Part shown: positions 1 through 5,298 of the stretch, in pieces
Position numbering within the stretch: the stretch's first letter is position 1
Layout: each line of letters begins with the position of its first letter
NCBI GenBank assembly: GCA_030603265.1
Contig: JAUVYD010000098.1
Location: forward strand, 1-6,123
Length of the DNA: 6,123 bases
Source: Dehalococcoidia bacterium
Lineage (GTDB): Bacteria; Chloroflexota; Dehalococcoidia; GIF9; AB-539-J10
Direction: 5' to 3'
Translations under genes and position numbers: made by a program
Notes under the pieces: generated by a model
The model's database searches: none
Told to the model about the DNA's origin: nothing
Seen by the model: the letters and a program-made list of their open reading frames with translations, nothing else

Positions 1-17
1 ACTGCCCGCATGAACAT

Positions 18-24
18 GGAGGTG
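18..24 (+). promoter_or_regulatory. Shine-Dalgarno of the zinc-ribbon gene
   Basis: GGAGGTG with a 5-base spacer to the ATG at 30. It selects this short frame over the overlapping longer frame that opens at 10 and has no comparable site. Confidence 0.75.
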
Positions 25-29
25 CGACT

Positions 30-254
30 ATGCCACGAGGTGATGGAACAGGACCAGGCGGACAGGGACCGGGAAGCGGCCGGGGATTGGGACGGGGCAC
101 TGGACGTGGCCGCATGGCAGGCAACCGCGCGGGCGCCGGCCCGGGCGGCGACTGCGTCTGCCCGCAGTGTGGCGCACGGTCGCCGCACACAGTCGGCGTG
201 CCTTGCTACGACCAGACCTGCCCGCGCTGCGGCGCGAGGATGGCGAGGGACTAG
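30..254 (+). CDS. Small Gly/Arg-rich protein with C-terminal zinc ribbon (DUF5320-like N-terminus)
   Basis: 74 aa. Residues 1-40 are a low-complexity Gly/Arg/Pro stretch opening MPRGDGTGP, the hallmark of small DUF5320-type proteins found beside MinD-ferredoxin ATPases and NifX-like proteins in anaerobes. Residues 42-71 hold six cysteines: C42, C44-x2-C47, C59 and C64-x2-C67. They are arranged as a zinc-ribbon or rubredoxin-like knuckle pair (CPQCG ... CPRCGARM). The start is supported by GGAGGTG at 18-24, five bases before the ATG. The stop lies only four bases before the next gene, so the two are probably cotranscribed. The molecular function of this family is not established; from context I infer an accessory role in metal or Fe-S handling. 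The N-terminal half is more Arg-rich than the Gly/Met-rich versions I know. The gene call is good; the function is open. Confidence 0.85.
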   Translation: MPRGDGTGPGGQGPGSGRGLGRGTGRGRMAGNRAGAGPGGDCVCPQCGARSPHTVGVPCYDQTCPRCGARMARD

Positions 255-258
255 CGTA

Positions 259-1101
259 GTGATAGTCTCTATTGCGAGCGGAAAAGGCGGCACAGGCAAG
301 ACCCTCATCGCCACGAGCCTCGCTCTTGTTCTGAAGGAAAGAGGGCCTGTGACCCTCCTCGACTGCGATGTAGAGGAGCCAAATGACCACATCTACATGA
401 AGCCGACGCAGACGAAGTCCGAGCCGGTTGCCATCCCTGTGCCCTTCGTCGACGAGTCGAAGTGCATCGGCTGCGGCATGTGCCACGACGTCTGCGAGTT
501 CAACGCCATCGTGGTGCTGGGCAAGACGGTCCTCGTGTTCAAGGAGTTGTGCCACGGCTGCGGCGCGTGTACCCGTTTCTGCCCCGTGGGCGCCATCACC
601 GAGGAGCCCAACGAGATAGGCGTGGTGGAGGAGGGCAAGGTCGAGGGTATCCGCTTCTTCGACGGCGTGCTTAGCATCGGCCAGCCGATGGCGCCGCCTA
701 TCATCAGGGAAGTGAGGAAGCACGCCGGCACCGACGGCGTCACCATCATTGACGCCTCGCCCGGGACCTCGTGCCCGGTGGTCGAGGCTGTCAGGGACAG
801 CGACTTCTGCATCCTGGTTACGGAGCCGACTCCCTTCGGGCTGAACGACCTTCGACTCGCCGTGGAGACGGTGCGGGAACTGGGAGTGCCGCACGGCGCC
901 ATCATCAACCGCACCGGAGTGGGTGACAATCGAACCGAGGCCTACTGCCGCAGCGAGGGCATACCCATACTGATGACGATACCGCTCGAGGAGCGGATAG
1001 CGCACACCTATTCCAGGGGCGTCCCTCTCGTGGAGGCGCTGCCGGAGTACAGGGAGCGCTTCCTGGAGATGTTCGACAGGATAATGGAGATGGTGAATTG
1101 A
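259..1101 (+). CDS. MinD-family P-loop ATPase with inserted 2x[4Fe-4S] ferredoxin domain (A)
   Basis: 280 aa from a GTG start. The deviant Walker A motif is GKGGTGKT at residues 8-15, followed by the DCDVEEPN signature at 35-42. A bacterial-type ferredoxin domain is inserted at about 64-113, with two CX2CX2CX3C motifs (C69/72/75/79 and C98/101/104/108), each fit to hold one [4Fe-4S] cluster. The switch II segment DASPGTSCPV is at 165-174 and EPTPFGLNDL at 189-198. This is the standard architecture of the cytosolic 'MinD superfamily P-loop ATPase containing an inserted ferredoxin domain'. The family occurs as adjacent pairs and is thought to couple ATP hydrolysis to Fe-S or metal-cofactor work; its exact reaction is not established. 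The start is chosen because GCGAGGGA lies 8 bases upstream and the protein then opens directly with the MIVSIASGKGG beta strand. The frame is open upstream to position 10, but there it only shadows the zinc-ribbon gene. The stop overlaps the next start by 4 nt. Confidence 0.93.
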   Translation: MIVSIASGKGGTGKTLIATSLALVLKERGPVTLLDCDVEEPNDHIYMKPTQTKSEPVAIPVPFVDESKCIGCGMCHDVCEFNAIVVLGKTVLVFKELCHGCGACTRFCPVGAITEEPNEIGVVEEGKVEGIRFFDGVLSIGQPMAPPIIREVRKHAGTDGVTIIDASPGTSCPVVEAVRDSDFCILVTEPTPFGLNDLRLAVETVRELGVPHGAIINRTGVGDNRTEAYCRSEGIPILMTIPLEERIAHTYSRGVPLVEALPEYRERFLEMFDRIMEMVN

Positions 1102-1970
1102 GAGAAGTCGTAGTACTTAGCGGCAAGGGTGGTACAGGCAAGACGAGCGTGGTCGGTGCCTTCGCGGCGCTCGCGGAGCAGAAAGTCCTCTCCGACTGTG
1201 ATGTGGACGCTGCCGACCTGCACCTGCTCCTGAATCCCTCTGTGAAGGAGGAGCACGAGTTCTGGAGCGGCAAAGCGGCCGTGATAGACCGCGAGACCTG
1301 CACGGAGTGCGGCCTCTGCGTTGAGGTATGTCGCTTCGATGCGATACACGACTTCACCGTCGACCCCATTGGTTGCGAGGGCTGCGGCCTGTGTGCACGG
1401 GTTTGCCCCGTGAATGCCATCACGATGAAGGAGAACCTTGCGGGCCACTGGTTCATCTCGGAGACTCGTTTCGGACCGCTCGTGCATGCGCGACTCGGTA
1501 TCGCACAGGAGAACTCCGGTCTGCTCGTGCACCTTGTGAGAAAGAAGGCGAAGGAGACTGCGGAACAGGCGGGATTGGAGCTCACCATCAACGATGGCCC
1601 GCCAGGTATCGGCTGTGCGGTCATCTCCTCGCTATCGTCTGCGAGCCTTGCCTTCATCGTCACGGAGCCTTCGGTCTCGGGCATCCACGACATGGAGCGA
1701 GTGCTCTCGGTCTGCCGCCATTTCAGCATTCCCGCACTGGTGTGCATCAACAAGCACGATGTGAACGAGGAGGGGACACGGCAGATAGAGGAGTATTGCG
1801 CCGGACAGGGAATAGACGTGGTGTCGCGGGTTCCGTTCGACACGAAGGTGACGGAGGCCCAGGTGCTGGGAGTGCCGCTCGTGGAATACACGGACGACCC
1901 TCGGCTGGTGGGACCGCTGGAGGAAGCCTGGAGAGCAGTCACGAAGCGCCTCGACGATGCGGGCGTTTGA
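1098..1970 (+). CDS. MinD-family P-loop ATPase with inserted 2x[4Fe-4S] ferredoxin domain (B)
   Basis: 290 aa from a TTG start. It is a paralogue of the preceding gene with the same domain order. The deviant Walker A is GKGGTGKT at residues 9-16, and DCDVDAADLH is at 33-42. The ferredoxin insert is at about 60-109, with C68/71/74/78 and C93/96/99/103. NDGPPGIGC, the switch II region, is at 165-173. The two copies differ in the family-typical way: DASPGTSCPV in copy A against DGPPGIGC here. These are the two recognised partner subtypes, so a heterodimer is likely (inference). The TTG lies inside the TTGA shared with the upstream stop, and GGAG at 1086-1089 sits 8 bases ahead. That implies translational coupling and equal stoichiometry. 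The Fe-S ligands are complete in both inserts. Confidence 0.93.
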   Translation: MREVVVLSGKGGTGKTSVVGAFAALAEQKVLSDCDVDAADLHLLLNPSVKEEHEFWSGKAAVIDRETCTECGLCVEVCRFDAIHDFTVDPIGCEGCGLCARVCPVNAITMKENLAGHWFISETRFGPLVHARLGIAQENSGLLVHLVRKKAKETAEQAGLELTINDGPPGIGCAVISSLSSASLAFIVTEPSVSGIHDMERVLSVCRHFSIPALVCINKHDVNEEGTRQIEEYCAGQGIDVVSRVPFDTKVTEAQVLGVPLVEYTDDPRLVGPLEEAWRAVTKRLDDAGV

Positions 1971-1997
1971 GTTGTACCATTGACCGTTATGCCTCGC

Positions 1998-2013
1998 CGC
2001 GCCCGTGAGCGCG
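1998..2013 (+). other. Short GC hairpin in the gap before the NifX-family gene
   Basis: CGCGC and GCGCG arms of 5 bp enclose a 6-base loop in the 64-base gap between ATPase B and the NifX-family gene. There is no T-tract, so it is not a normal intrinsic terminator. It may be an mRNA stability or processing element, or chance in GC-rich DNA. Confidence 0.25.
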
Positions 2014-2034
2014 TAAGAGGCTGAGGAGTAGAGA

Positions 2035-2373
2035 ATGAGATATGCAATACCGGTCAAAGGCGACAAACTGTCGTCACACTTCGGTCCGTGTGAGACATTC
2101 GCGCTTTTTGACGTTGACGAGAACACGAAAGAGATAGTCGGTCGTGAGGAAATCCCGTCACCTGGTCATGAACCTGGCGTATTGCCCGCCTTCCTCGCTG
2201 AACAGGGGGCATCAGTAATCATTGCAGGTGGTATGGGGTCACGTGCCGTGAGTCTTTTCGAGGACAATCGTATCCAGGTGGTTCTTGGAGCACCCGAGGC
2301 TGACCCGGAGTACGTAATGAAGGCGTACCTGTCAGGTATGCTTGACGCGGGAGAGAACGTCTGTGATCACTAG
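2035..2373 (+). CDS. NifX/NifB-family (dinitrogenase iron-molybdenum cofactor biosynthesis) small protein
   Basis: 112 aa, the usual length for stand-alone members of PF02579. Residues 1-8 (MRYAIPVK) form the first strand. SSHFGPCETFALFDVD at 13-28 is the conserved 'S-HFG-C--F' segment, with H15 and C19 as candidate metal-cofactor contacts. IIAGGMGSRA at 62-71 is the second family signature, and the ENVCDH C-terminus is typical of the family. The fold is RNase H-like. Nitrogenase-associated relatives (NifX, NafY, the NifB C-terminal domain) bind FeMo-co or its precursor. Stand-alone members in anaerobes without nitrogenase have no firm role. The start has GAGGAG at 2023-2028, six bases upstream. 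The Mrp-like gene begins 21 bases after the stop. Composition is unlike the neighbours: roughly 54% GC by hand count, with frequent AAA, ACA and GTA-type codons. Confidence 0.92.
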   Translation: MRYAIPVKGDKLSSHFGPCETFALFDVDENTKEIVGREEIPSPGHEPGVLPAFLAEQGASVIIAGGMGSRAVSLFEDNRIQVVLGAPEADPEYVMKAYLSGMLDAGENVCDH

Positions 2374-2394
2374 GGCCGATGCGAGGAGAGACCG

Positions 2395-3396
2395 TTGATT
2401 GACGACAAGAAGATAGAGCGGGCGCTCGACTCGATTCTGGTGCCGGGCGCGAACCGCAGTCCTGTGCAGCTCAATCTCGTGAAGAGCGTTGAACGCAACG
2501 ATGGGCTGCTAAGAGTGGTGCTTGCCGACGCGGCGCTGACCGGCGAGGTCAAGCAGTCGCTGGAGGAGAGCGTGCGTGTGGCAGTCGCGGCCGTCACGGG
2601 CGATGATGCGACGATAGAGTTCACGCCGGCGAAGCCGGAGGAAGTGAACGAGATACGTCACACCGTGGCCGTGATGAGCGGCAAGGGCGGAGTGGGTAAG
2701 TCACTTGTCACGGGGCTGCTTGCCGCCGAACTCAGGCGCCGCGGCAATAGCGTCGGCATCCTGGATGCGGACCTGACCGGCTCCAGCATGCCCAAGATGT
2801 TCGGAGTGGAAGGCCGTCCTCTCGGTAGCGAGAGTGGGATACTTCCCGTGCTCACGCGCAGCGGCATGCCCATGATAGCCATGAATCTGCTGCTCGAGCG
2901 CGACGACCAGCCGGTCATCTGGAGGGGCCCTCTCATAGACAAGGCCATCAGGCAGTTCGGCCAGGAAGTGCTCTGGGGCAGGCTGGACTACCTGTTTATC
3001 GACCTGCCGCCGGGCACGGCGGATGCCGTGCTGACCGTGATGCAGGCGTTCCCCATCGATGGTGTGGTCGTTGTGTTTACGCCACAAGACCTGGTGGAGA
3101 TGATAGTCCGCAAGGCGCTCAACATGGCGGCGATGATGAAGAAGGACGTGCTCGGCGTTGTGGAGAACATGAGCTATCTCTACGTGCCGGAGCTCGACAA
3201 GAAGTTGGAGTTGTTCGGCCCGGGCAGGGGTGAGGAGATGGCGAAGGTCGCCAAGGCCCCGCTGCTGGCGCAGATACCCGTTGACCCCACCATCGCGAAG
3301 CTCTGTGACGCGGGCGACATCGAGAGCTATGACGCTGCCCCGGTCCGCGAACTGGCGGACGAGCTCCTGAAGGCCCTGGGCGAGCCCGCGCTGTAG
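2395..3396 (+). CDS. mrp: Mrp/NBP35-family ATP-binding protein (ApbC-like) lacking the CxxC cluster motif
   Basis: 333 aa from a TTG start, with GAGGAG at 2383-2388 six bases ahead. Residues about 1-80 resemble a divergent MIP18/DUF59 domain. The P-loop domain follows: GKGGVGKS at 96-103 (deviant Walker A), DADLTGSSMPKMFG at 124-137, the RGPLIDKAIRQF segment, and IDLPPGTAD at about 202-210. These are diagnostic of Mrp/ApbC, the cytosolic ATPases that bind and transfer [4Fe-4S] clusters. The oddity is at ENMSYLYVPEL: where Mrp proteins carry C-P-x-C, this one has V264 and L267. C304 is the only cysteine in the whole protein, and the DUF59-like domain has none. If the reading is right, it cannot hold the usual dimer-bridging cluster. 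It may work as a non-Fe-S ATPase or with a partner supplying ligands, such as the neighbouring NifX-family or zinc-ribbon protein. Family assignment is firm; the Fe-S carrier role is doubtful. Confidence 0.93.
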   Translation: MIDDKKIERALDSILVPGANRSPVQLNLVKSVERNDGLLRVVLADAALTGEVKQSLEESVRVAVAAVTGDDATIEFTPAKPEEVNEIRHTVAVMSGKGGVGKSLVTGLLAAELRRRGNSVGILDADLTGSSMPKMFGVEGRPLGSESGILPVLTRSGMPMIAMNLLLERDDQPVIWRGPLIDKAIRQFGQEVLWGRLDYLFIDLPPGTADAVLTVMQAFPIDGVVVVFTPQDLVEMIVRKALNMAAMMKKDVLGVVENMSYLYVPELDKKLELFGPGRGEEMAKVAKAPLLAQIPVDPTIAKLCDAGDIESYDAAPVRELADELLKALGEPAL

Positions 3397-3398
3397 AA

Positions 3399-3414
3399 GC
3401 GACGCATGCGTCGC
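3399..3414. repeat. Perfect 16-bp palindrome just after the mrp-like stop
   Basis: GCGACGCATGCGTCGC is a perfect palindrome starting two bases after the stop codon. As RNA it can fold into a 6-bp GC stem with a CATG loop. No T-run follows, so it is not a classic intrinsic terminator. It may mark the transcript 3' end, protect it from exonucleases, or be a protein site. Confidence 0.5.
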
Positions 3415-3514
3415 CCGTGCCGTTGTCGCCGGTGCATCCAGGCGGTCGGCAGCGCGTACCACCAACCTCGCAAGACCGCTGACGGCCAGGAAACCGGCGG
3501 TCCTCGTTTTCGCT

Positions 3515-3541
3515 GACGCTGTGGCCATAGCTCACAGCGTC
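3515..3541. repeat. Perfect 9-bp inverted repeat (hairpin)
   Basis: GACGCTGTG and CACAGCGTC are exact reverse complements separated by a 9-base loop (GCCATAGCT). The stem is strong, but neither strand shows a T-tract after it. Possible roles are a factor-assisted terminator or 3' stabiliser for the upstream operon, or part of a structured RNA. Confidence 0.5.
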
Positions 3542-3713
3542 CCCCGGGTTCATCACTGTCGCTTCACGAGTTCTTCACATTCTCCTGCTAGGATTCTCGC
3601 GGGCTCAATGGAGAAGCACAGCACGTCCTGAACCGTGCCCTGTCAACTGGAAGAGAGACGAGGACGCGTTTCGGGTGGCCGGGCTTCATCCGCAGGCCAG
3701 ACAGGAGGCGAAT

Positions 3714-3902
3714 GTGGACGCTCTATTGATGTTGCTGTTCGCGCTCTGCACCACTCCCCTGGTGCTGGCGCCACACGATATGCGCCTCTCCGAGCATGAG
3801 GGGTGGGTTCCTTCGGCGTGGCCCGGACCCGAAGGAGTCAGGATCATGCTAGCGTGCGGGGAGTCCGTCATCAGCTCCGACGACCTGCCCGTAGGCGGTT
3901 AG
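3714..3902 (+). CDS. Doubtful small ORF, possible exported or membrane peptide
   Basis: 62 codons from a GTG start with AGGAGG at 3703-3708, five bases ahead. The N-terminal 20 residues are strongly hydrophobic (MDALLMLLFALCTTPLVLA), resembling a signal peptide or single membrane helix, and VLA-PHD could be a cleavage site. The rest (HDMRLSEHEGWVPSAW and on) matches no family I know. Against it: the N-region has no positive charge, no recognisable domain is present, and GC-rich DNA yields such frames by chance. An ATG at 3712 in another frame gives only five codons. I do not assign a function. Confidence 0.25.
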   Translation: MDALLMLLFALCTTPLVLAPHDMRLSEHEGWVPSAWPGPEGVRIMLACGESVISSDDLPVGG

Positions 3903-3979
3903 GGAACCGGAAGTGCTGGCTGCCGCACGGTGCAGGAGCGGCACCCCGGATTGCTGTTGGAATCAACCAGTGCACGAAA

Positions 3980-4008
3980 TTGATGGGAGATAGTGTGCGC
4001 GTTATTCT
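3980..4008 (+). promoter_or_regulatory. Sigma-70-type promoter of the Rrf2 regulator
   Basis: TTGATG at 3980-3985 (-35), a 17-base spacer, and TATTCT at 4003-4008 (-10). Each hexamer matches the consensus at 4 of 6 positions. Transcription would start near 4015, inside the palindromic operator at 4008-4024, as expected for a repressible promoter. Confidence 0.5.
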
Positions 4009-4024
4009 TGACTAAATTGGTCAA
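4008..4024 (+). promoter_or_regulatory. IscR type 1-like operator upstream of the Rrf2 gene
   Basis: TTGACTAAATTGGTCAA is a 17-bp near-perfect palindrome with one mismatched pair. Over 24 bases it fits the E. coli IscR type 1 consensus (ATASYYGACTRWWWYAGTCRRSTA, from memory) at about 20 positions, including both GACT and GTC cores. It abuts the -10 element and covers the predicted start site, 23 bases before the regulator's ATG. This suggests autorepression by the gene it precedes, as for IscR. Binding is inferred. Confidence 0.6.
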
Positions 4025-4047
4025 CATACTCAACAATGGAGGCGGTT

Positions 4048-4557
4048 ATGAAGCTCAGCACCCGCACCCGCGATGGCATGAGAGCCCTGCTGGACATCGC
4101 CCGGCACGGCGGCGGCGCGCCCGTGCGTCTCAGGGACATCGCTAGTCGCCAGGAGGTCTCCCTCTCCTACCTGGAGCACATCATCGGGCCGCTCATCGCC
4201 GGCCGCATCCTGCGCAGCACTCGTGGTTCGGGAGGGGGTATCTCCCTGCTGAGGGAGCCGGACAGGATATTGCTGAGCGAGATAGTGAGTCTCCTCGAAG
4301 GGCCGCTGGCGACGGTCGACTGTGTCCTCCACGCCGACGTTTGCCCTCGCTCCGTCTCCTGTGCAACACGGGGTCTGTGGATGGAGATGGCGGAGGCGAT
4401 GGACTCGGTTCTGGGGTCGAGAACACTGGCTGACCTCATGAAGACCGACGATGGGGCCGAGGCAGGTTCGTGTGCTCCGACTGCTTTGAGACCACAACGC
4501 AGTCCTGTCACTGGCGCCGCATCTGCCAGAGGGAACGGCGACATGGAGAGACAGTGA
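4048..4557 (+). CDS. Rrf2/IscR-family transcriptional regulator with three-cysteine Fe-S site
   Basis: 169 aa. The N-terminal winged-helix domain (about 1-85) aligns without a gap to E. coli IscR through residue 44: MKLSTRTRDGM at the start, ALLDIA at 13-18, LRDIASRQ at 28-35, SLSYLE at 38-43 (recognition helix, Glu43 kept), and RGSGGG at 59-64 (wing). C92, C99 and C105 form a CX6CX5C set at the place of the IscR ligands (C92/C98/C104). The fourth IscR ligand, His107, is replaced by R108. Residues after about 132 form a low-complexity tail with one more cysteine. The ATG at 4048 is chosen over the in-frame ATG at 4036 because GGAGG at 4038-4042 sits five bases ahead and the family begins MKLS. 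Its 3' end overlaps the lipoprotein start by 4 nt. It probably senses Fe-S, iron or redox status and regulates itself and the lipoprotein through the operator at 4008-4024. Confidence 0.92.
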   Translation: MKLSTRTRDGMRALLDIARHGGGAPVRLRDIASRQEVSLSYLEHIIGPLIAGRILRSTRGSGGGISLLREPDRILLSEIVSLLEGPLATVDCVLHADVCPRSVSCATRGLWMEMAEAMDSVLGSRTLADLMKTDDGAEAGSCAPTALRPQRSPVTGAASARGNGDMERQ

Positions 4558-5222
4558 AACTTGGACTCGCTGCTGCTGTTCTCCTGCTCGTTGGCCTGAG
4601 TGTCGCATGCGTGGCCCCGGGCGATGTGGCCGAGGCGCCCGCAGGCACACAGGAAGCTAACAGTGGAGACGCCTCGGGTGATGCGCTGCCGGCCGCTGAC
4701 CTCGATGCACCGGAGGAGGTTGACGAACCTGCGCCTGCTCCACCATCCGGACGGGTGGCGCATGCGTGGGTCGAACCAGAGATAGACAGAGATGCCGTGA
4801 CGATCCCTCTCGATGTGGTGCAGAATGCCGGTCACGTGCACTTCAGCCTGCCCGTGGAAGATGAGGCGCTGGACTACCTCGGCTACATGCTCGACGGCAC
4901 ATTCTATGTGCGCGCGGCCGTCTGCCCCTCCTGTGGGTCACAGGGGCTCTTACACGGTGGGACCATGCTGGTCTGTCACTCGTGCTCGACGATGTTCGAC
5001 TTCGTGACAGGAGAGGCTGACGACGAGGAGAGCGCAAGCTTCCCGCAGGGCCTGCTGCCCTACGGCGTAGCCGACGCCCTCCTCAGCATGTCATCTGCAG
5101 AGCTGGTGGAGTCCTACGAGAGGACTGCCGCCGGGGAGGACACGCTGTTCGAGGTGGAGGTAGAGACGCCTCCGGATGATGAAGACGAAGACACCTCCTG
5201 GCCGAGGTGTTGTGCGAGGTGA
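4554..5222 (+). CDS. DUF2318-like Fe-S/metal-binding lipoprotein
   Basis: 222 aa from a GTG start overlapping the regulator's stop (GTGA), with GGAG at 4545-4548 five bases ahead. Residues 1-19 form a short lipoprotein signal: K2, the hydrophobic run AAAVLLLVGL, then LSVAC with C19 as the lipid-modified cysteine; Ser at -3 is a relaxed lipobox. An acidic Ala/Pro-rich linker (20-66) would tether the domain outside the membrane. Residues about 80-155 resemble DUF2318 (PF10080): a VHFSLPVEDEALDYLGYML strand region, then YVRAAVCPSCGSQG (C124, C127) and MLVCHSCSTMFDFVTG (C141, C144). The two CxxC pairs probably bind Fe-S or another metal. DUF2318 proteins are often linked to iron or metal transport. 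The C-terminal third (156-222) is acidic and ends WPRCCAR, matching nothing I know. A frame open upstream to 4470 has no lipoprotein signal at its start. Role inferred: an extracytoplasmic redox or iron protein under the upstream regulator. Confidence 0.85.
   Translation: MKLGLAAAVLLLVGLSVACVAPGDVAEAPAGTQEANSGDASGDALPAADLDAPEEVDEPAPAPPSGRVAHAWVEPEIDRDAVTIPLDVVQNAGHVHFSLPVEDEALDYLGYMLDGTFYVRAAVCPSCGSQGLLHGGTMLVCHSCSTMFDFVTGEADDEESASFPQGLLPYGVADALLSMSSAELVESYERTAAGEDTLFEVEVETPPDDEDEDTSWPRCCAR
5191..5210 (+). terminator. Hairpin overlapping the lipoprotein 3' end (weak terminator candidate)
   Basis: ACACCTC and GAGGTGT are perfect 7-bp arms around a 6-base loop (CTGGCC), lying within the last ten codons of the lipoprotein gene. 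Only TTGTG follows, not a proper T-tract. It could end or attenuate the two-gene transcript, perhaps with Rho, or be incidental. Confidence 0.3.
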
Positions 5223-5298
5223 TGGTTGCCCGGAATCCCGTCTGGAGGGTGCCGTTCCGGCGCCTCACGTCGTGTCAGGAGATATGCATGGCGCGTTC

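Larger units (their letters stand above)
3397..4002. other. Long intergenic region without a confident gene
   Basis: About 600 bases separate the five-gene module from the regulator promoter. The contents I can support are a 16-bp palindrome at 3399-3414, a 9-bp-arm inverted repeat at 3515-3541, a weak small ORF at 3714-3902, and a minor 6-bp inverted repeat (TGCCGC/GCGGCA, 3921-3943). No frame encodes a recognisable domain, and I see no tRNA or other RNA family. It may hold a decayed gene, an unrecognised RNA, or long untranslated leaders. Confidence 0.5.

Noticed and set aside
10..258. In-frame N-terminal extension of MinD-ferredoxin ATPase A starting at 10
   Set aside because: It overlaps the zinc-ribbon gene in another frame, reads as Ala/Arg-rich shadow sequence, and the family begins just before the Walker A motif. 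The GTG at 259 has its own ribosome site.
1328..2008. Plus-strand overlapping frame within ATPase B
   Set aside because: Arg/Gly/His-rich out-of-frame shadow of the ferredoxin-ATPase gene.
1979..2010. TTGACC as a -35 for an internal promoter before the NifX-family gene
   Set aside because: No acceptable -10 at 16-18 bases; the region is GC-rich and holds a hairpin instead.
905..2047. Long minus-strand open frame opposite the ATPase B gene
   Set aside because: Ser/Arg/Pro-rich with no domain, antisense to a clear conserved gene; typical of GC-rich DNA. The same applies to minus-strand frames at 28-1005, 1008-1532, 2701-3528 and 4030-4841.
3574..3594. TTCACA ... TAGGAT as a promoter in the long gap
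   Set aside because: The spacer is only 9 bases, and other pairings give 20 or poor hexamers.
4036..4047. Upstream ATG of the Rrf2 regulator
   Set aside because: Its start overlaps the GGAGG ribosome site that serves the ATG at 4048, and family members begin MKLS.
4470..4553. N-terminal extension of the lipoprotein
   Set aside because: It would bury the signal peptide behind 28 polar residues and lies inside the regulator gene. The GTG at 4554 has a good ribosome site.
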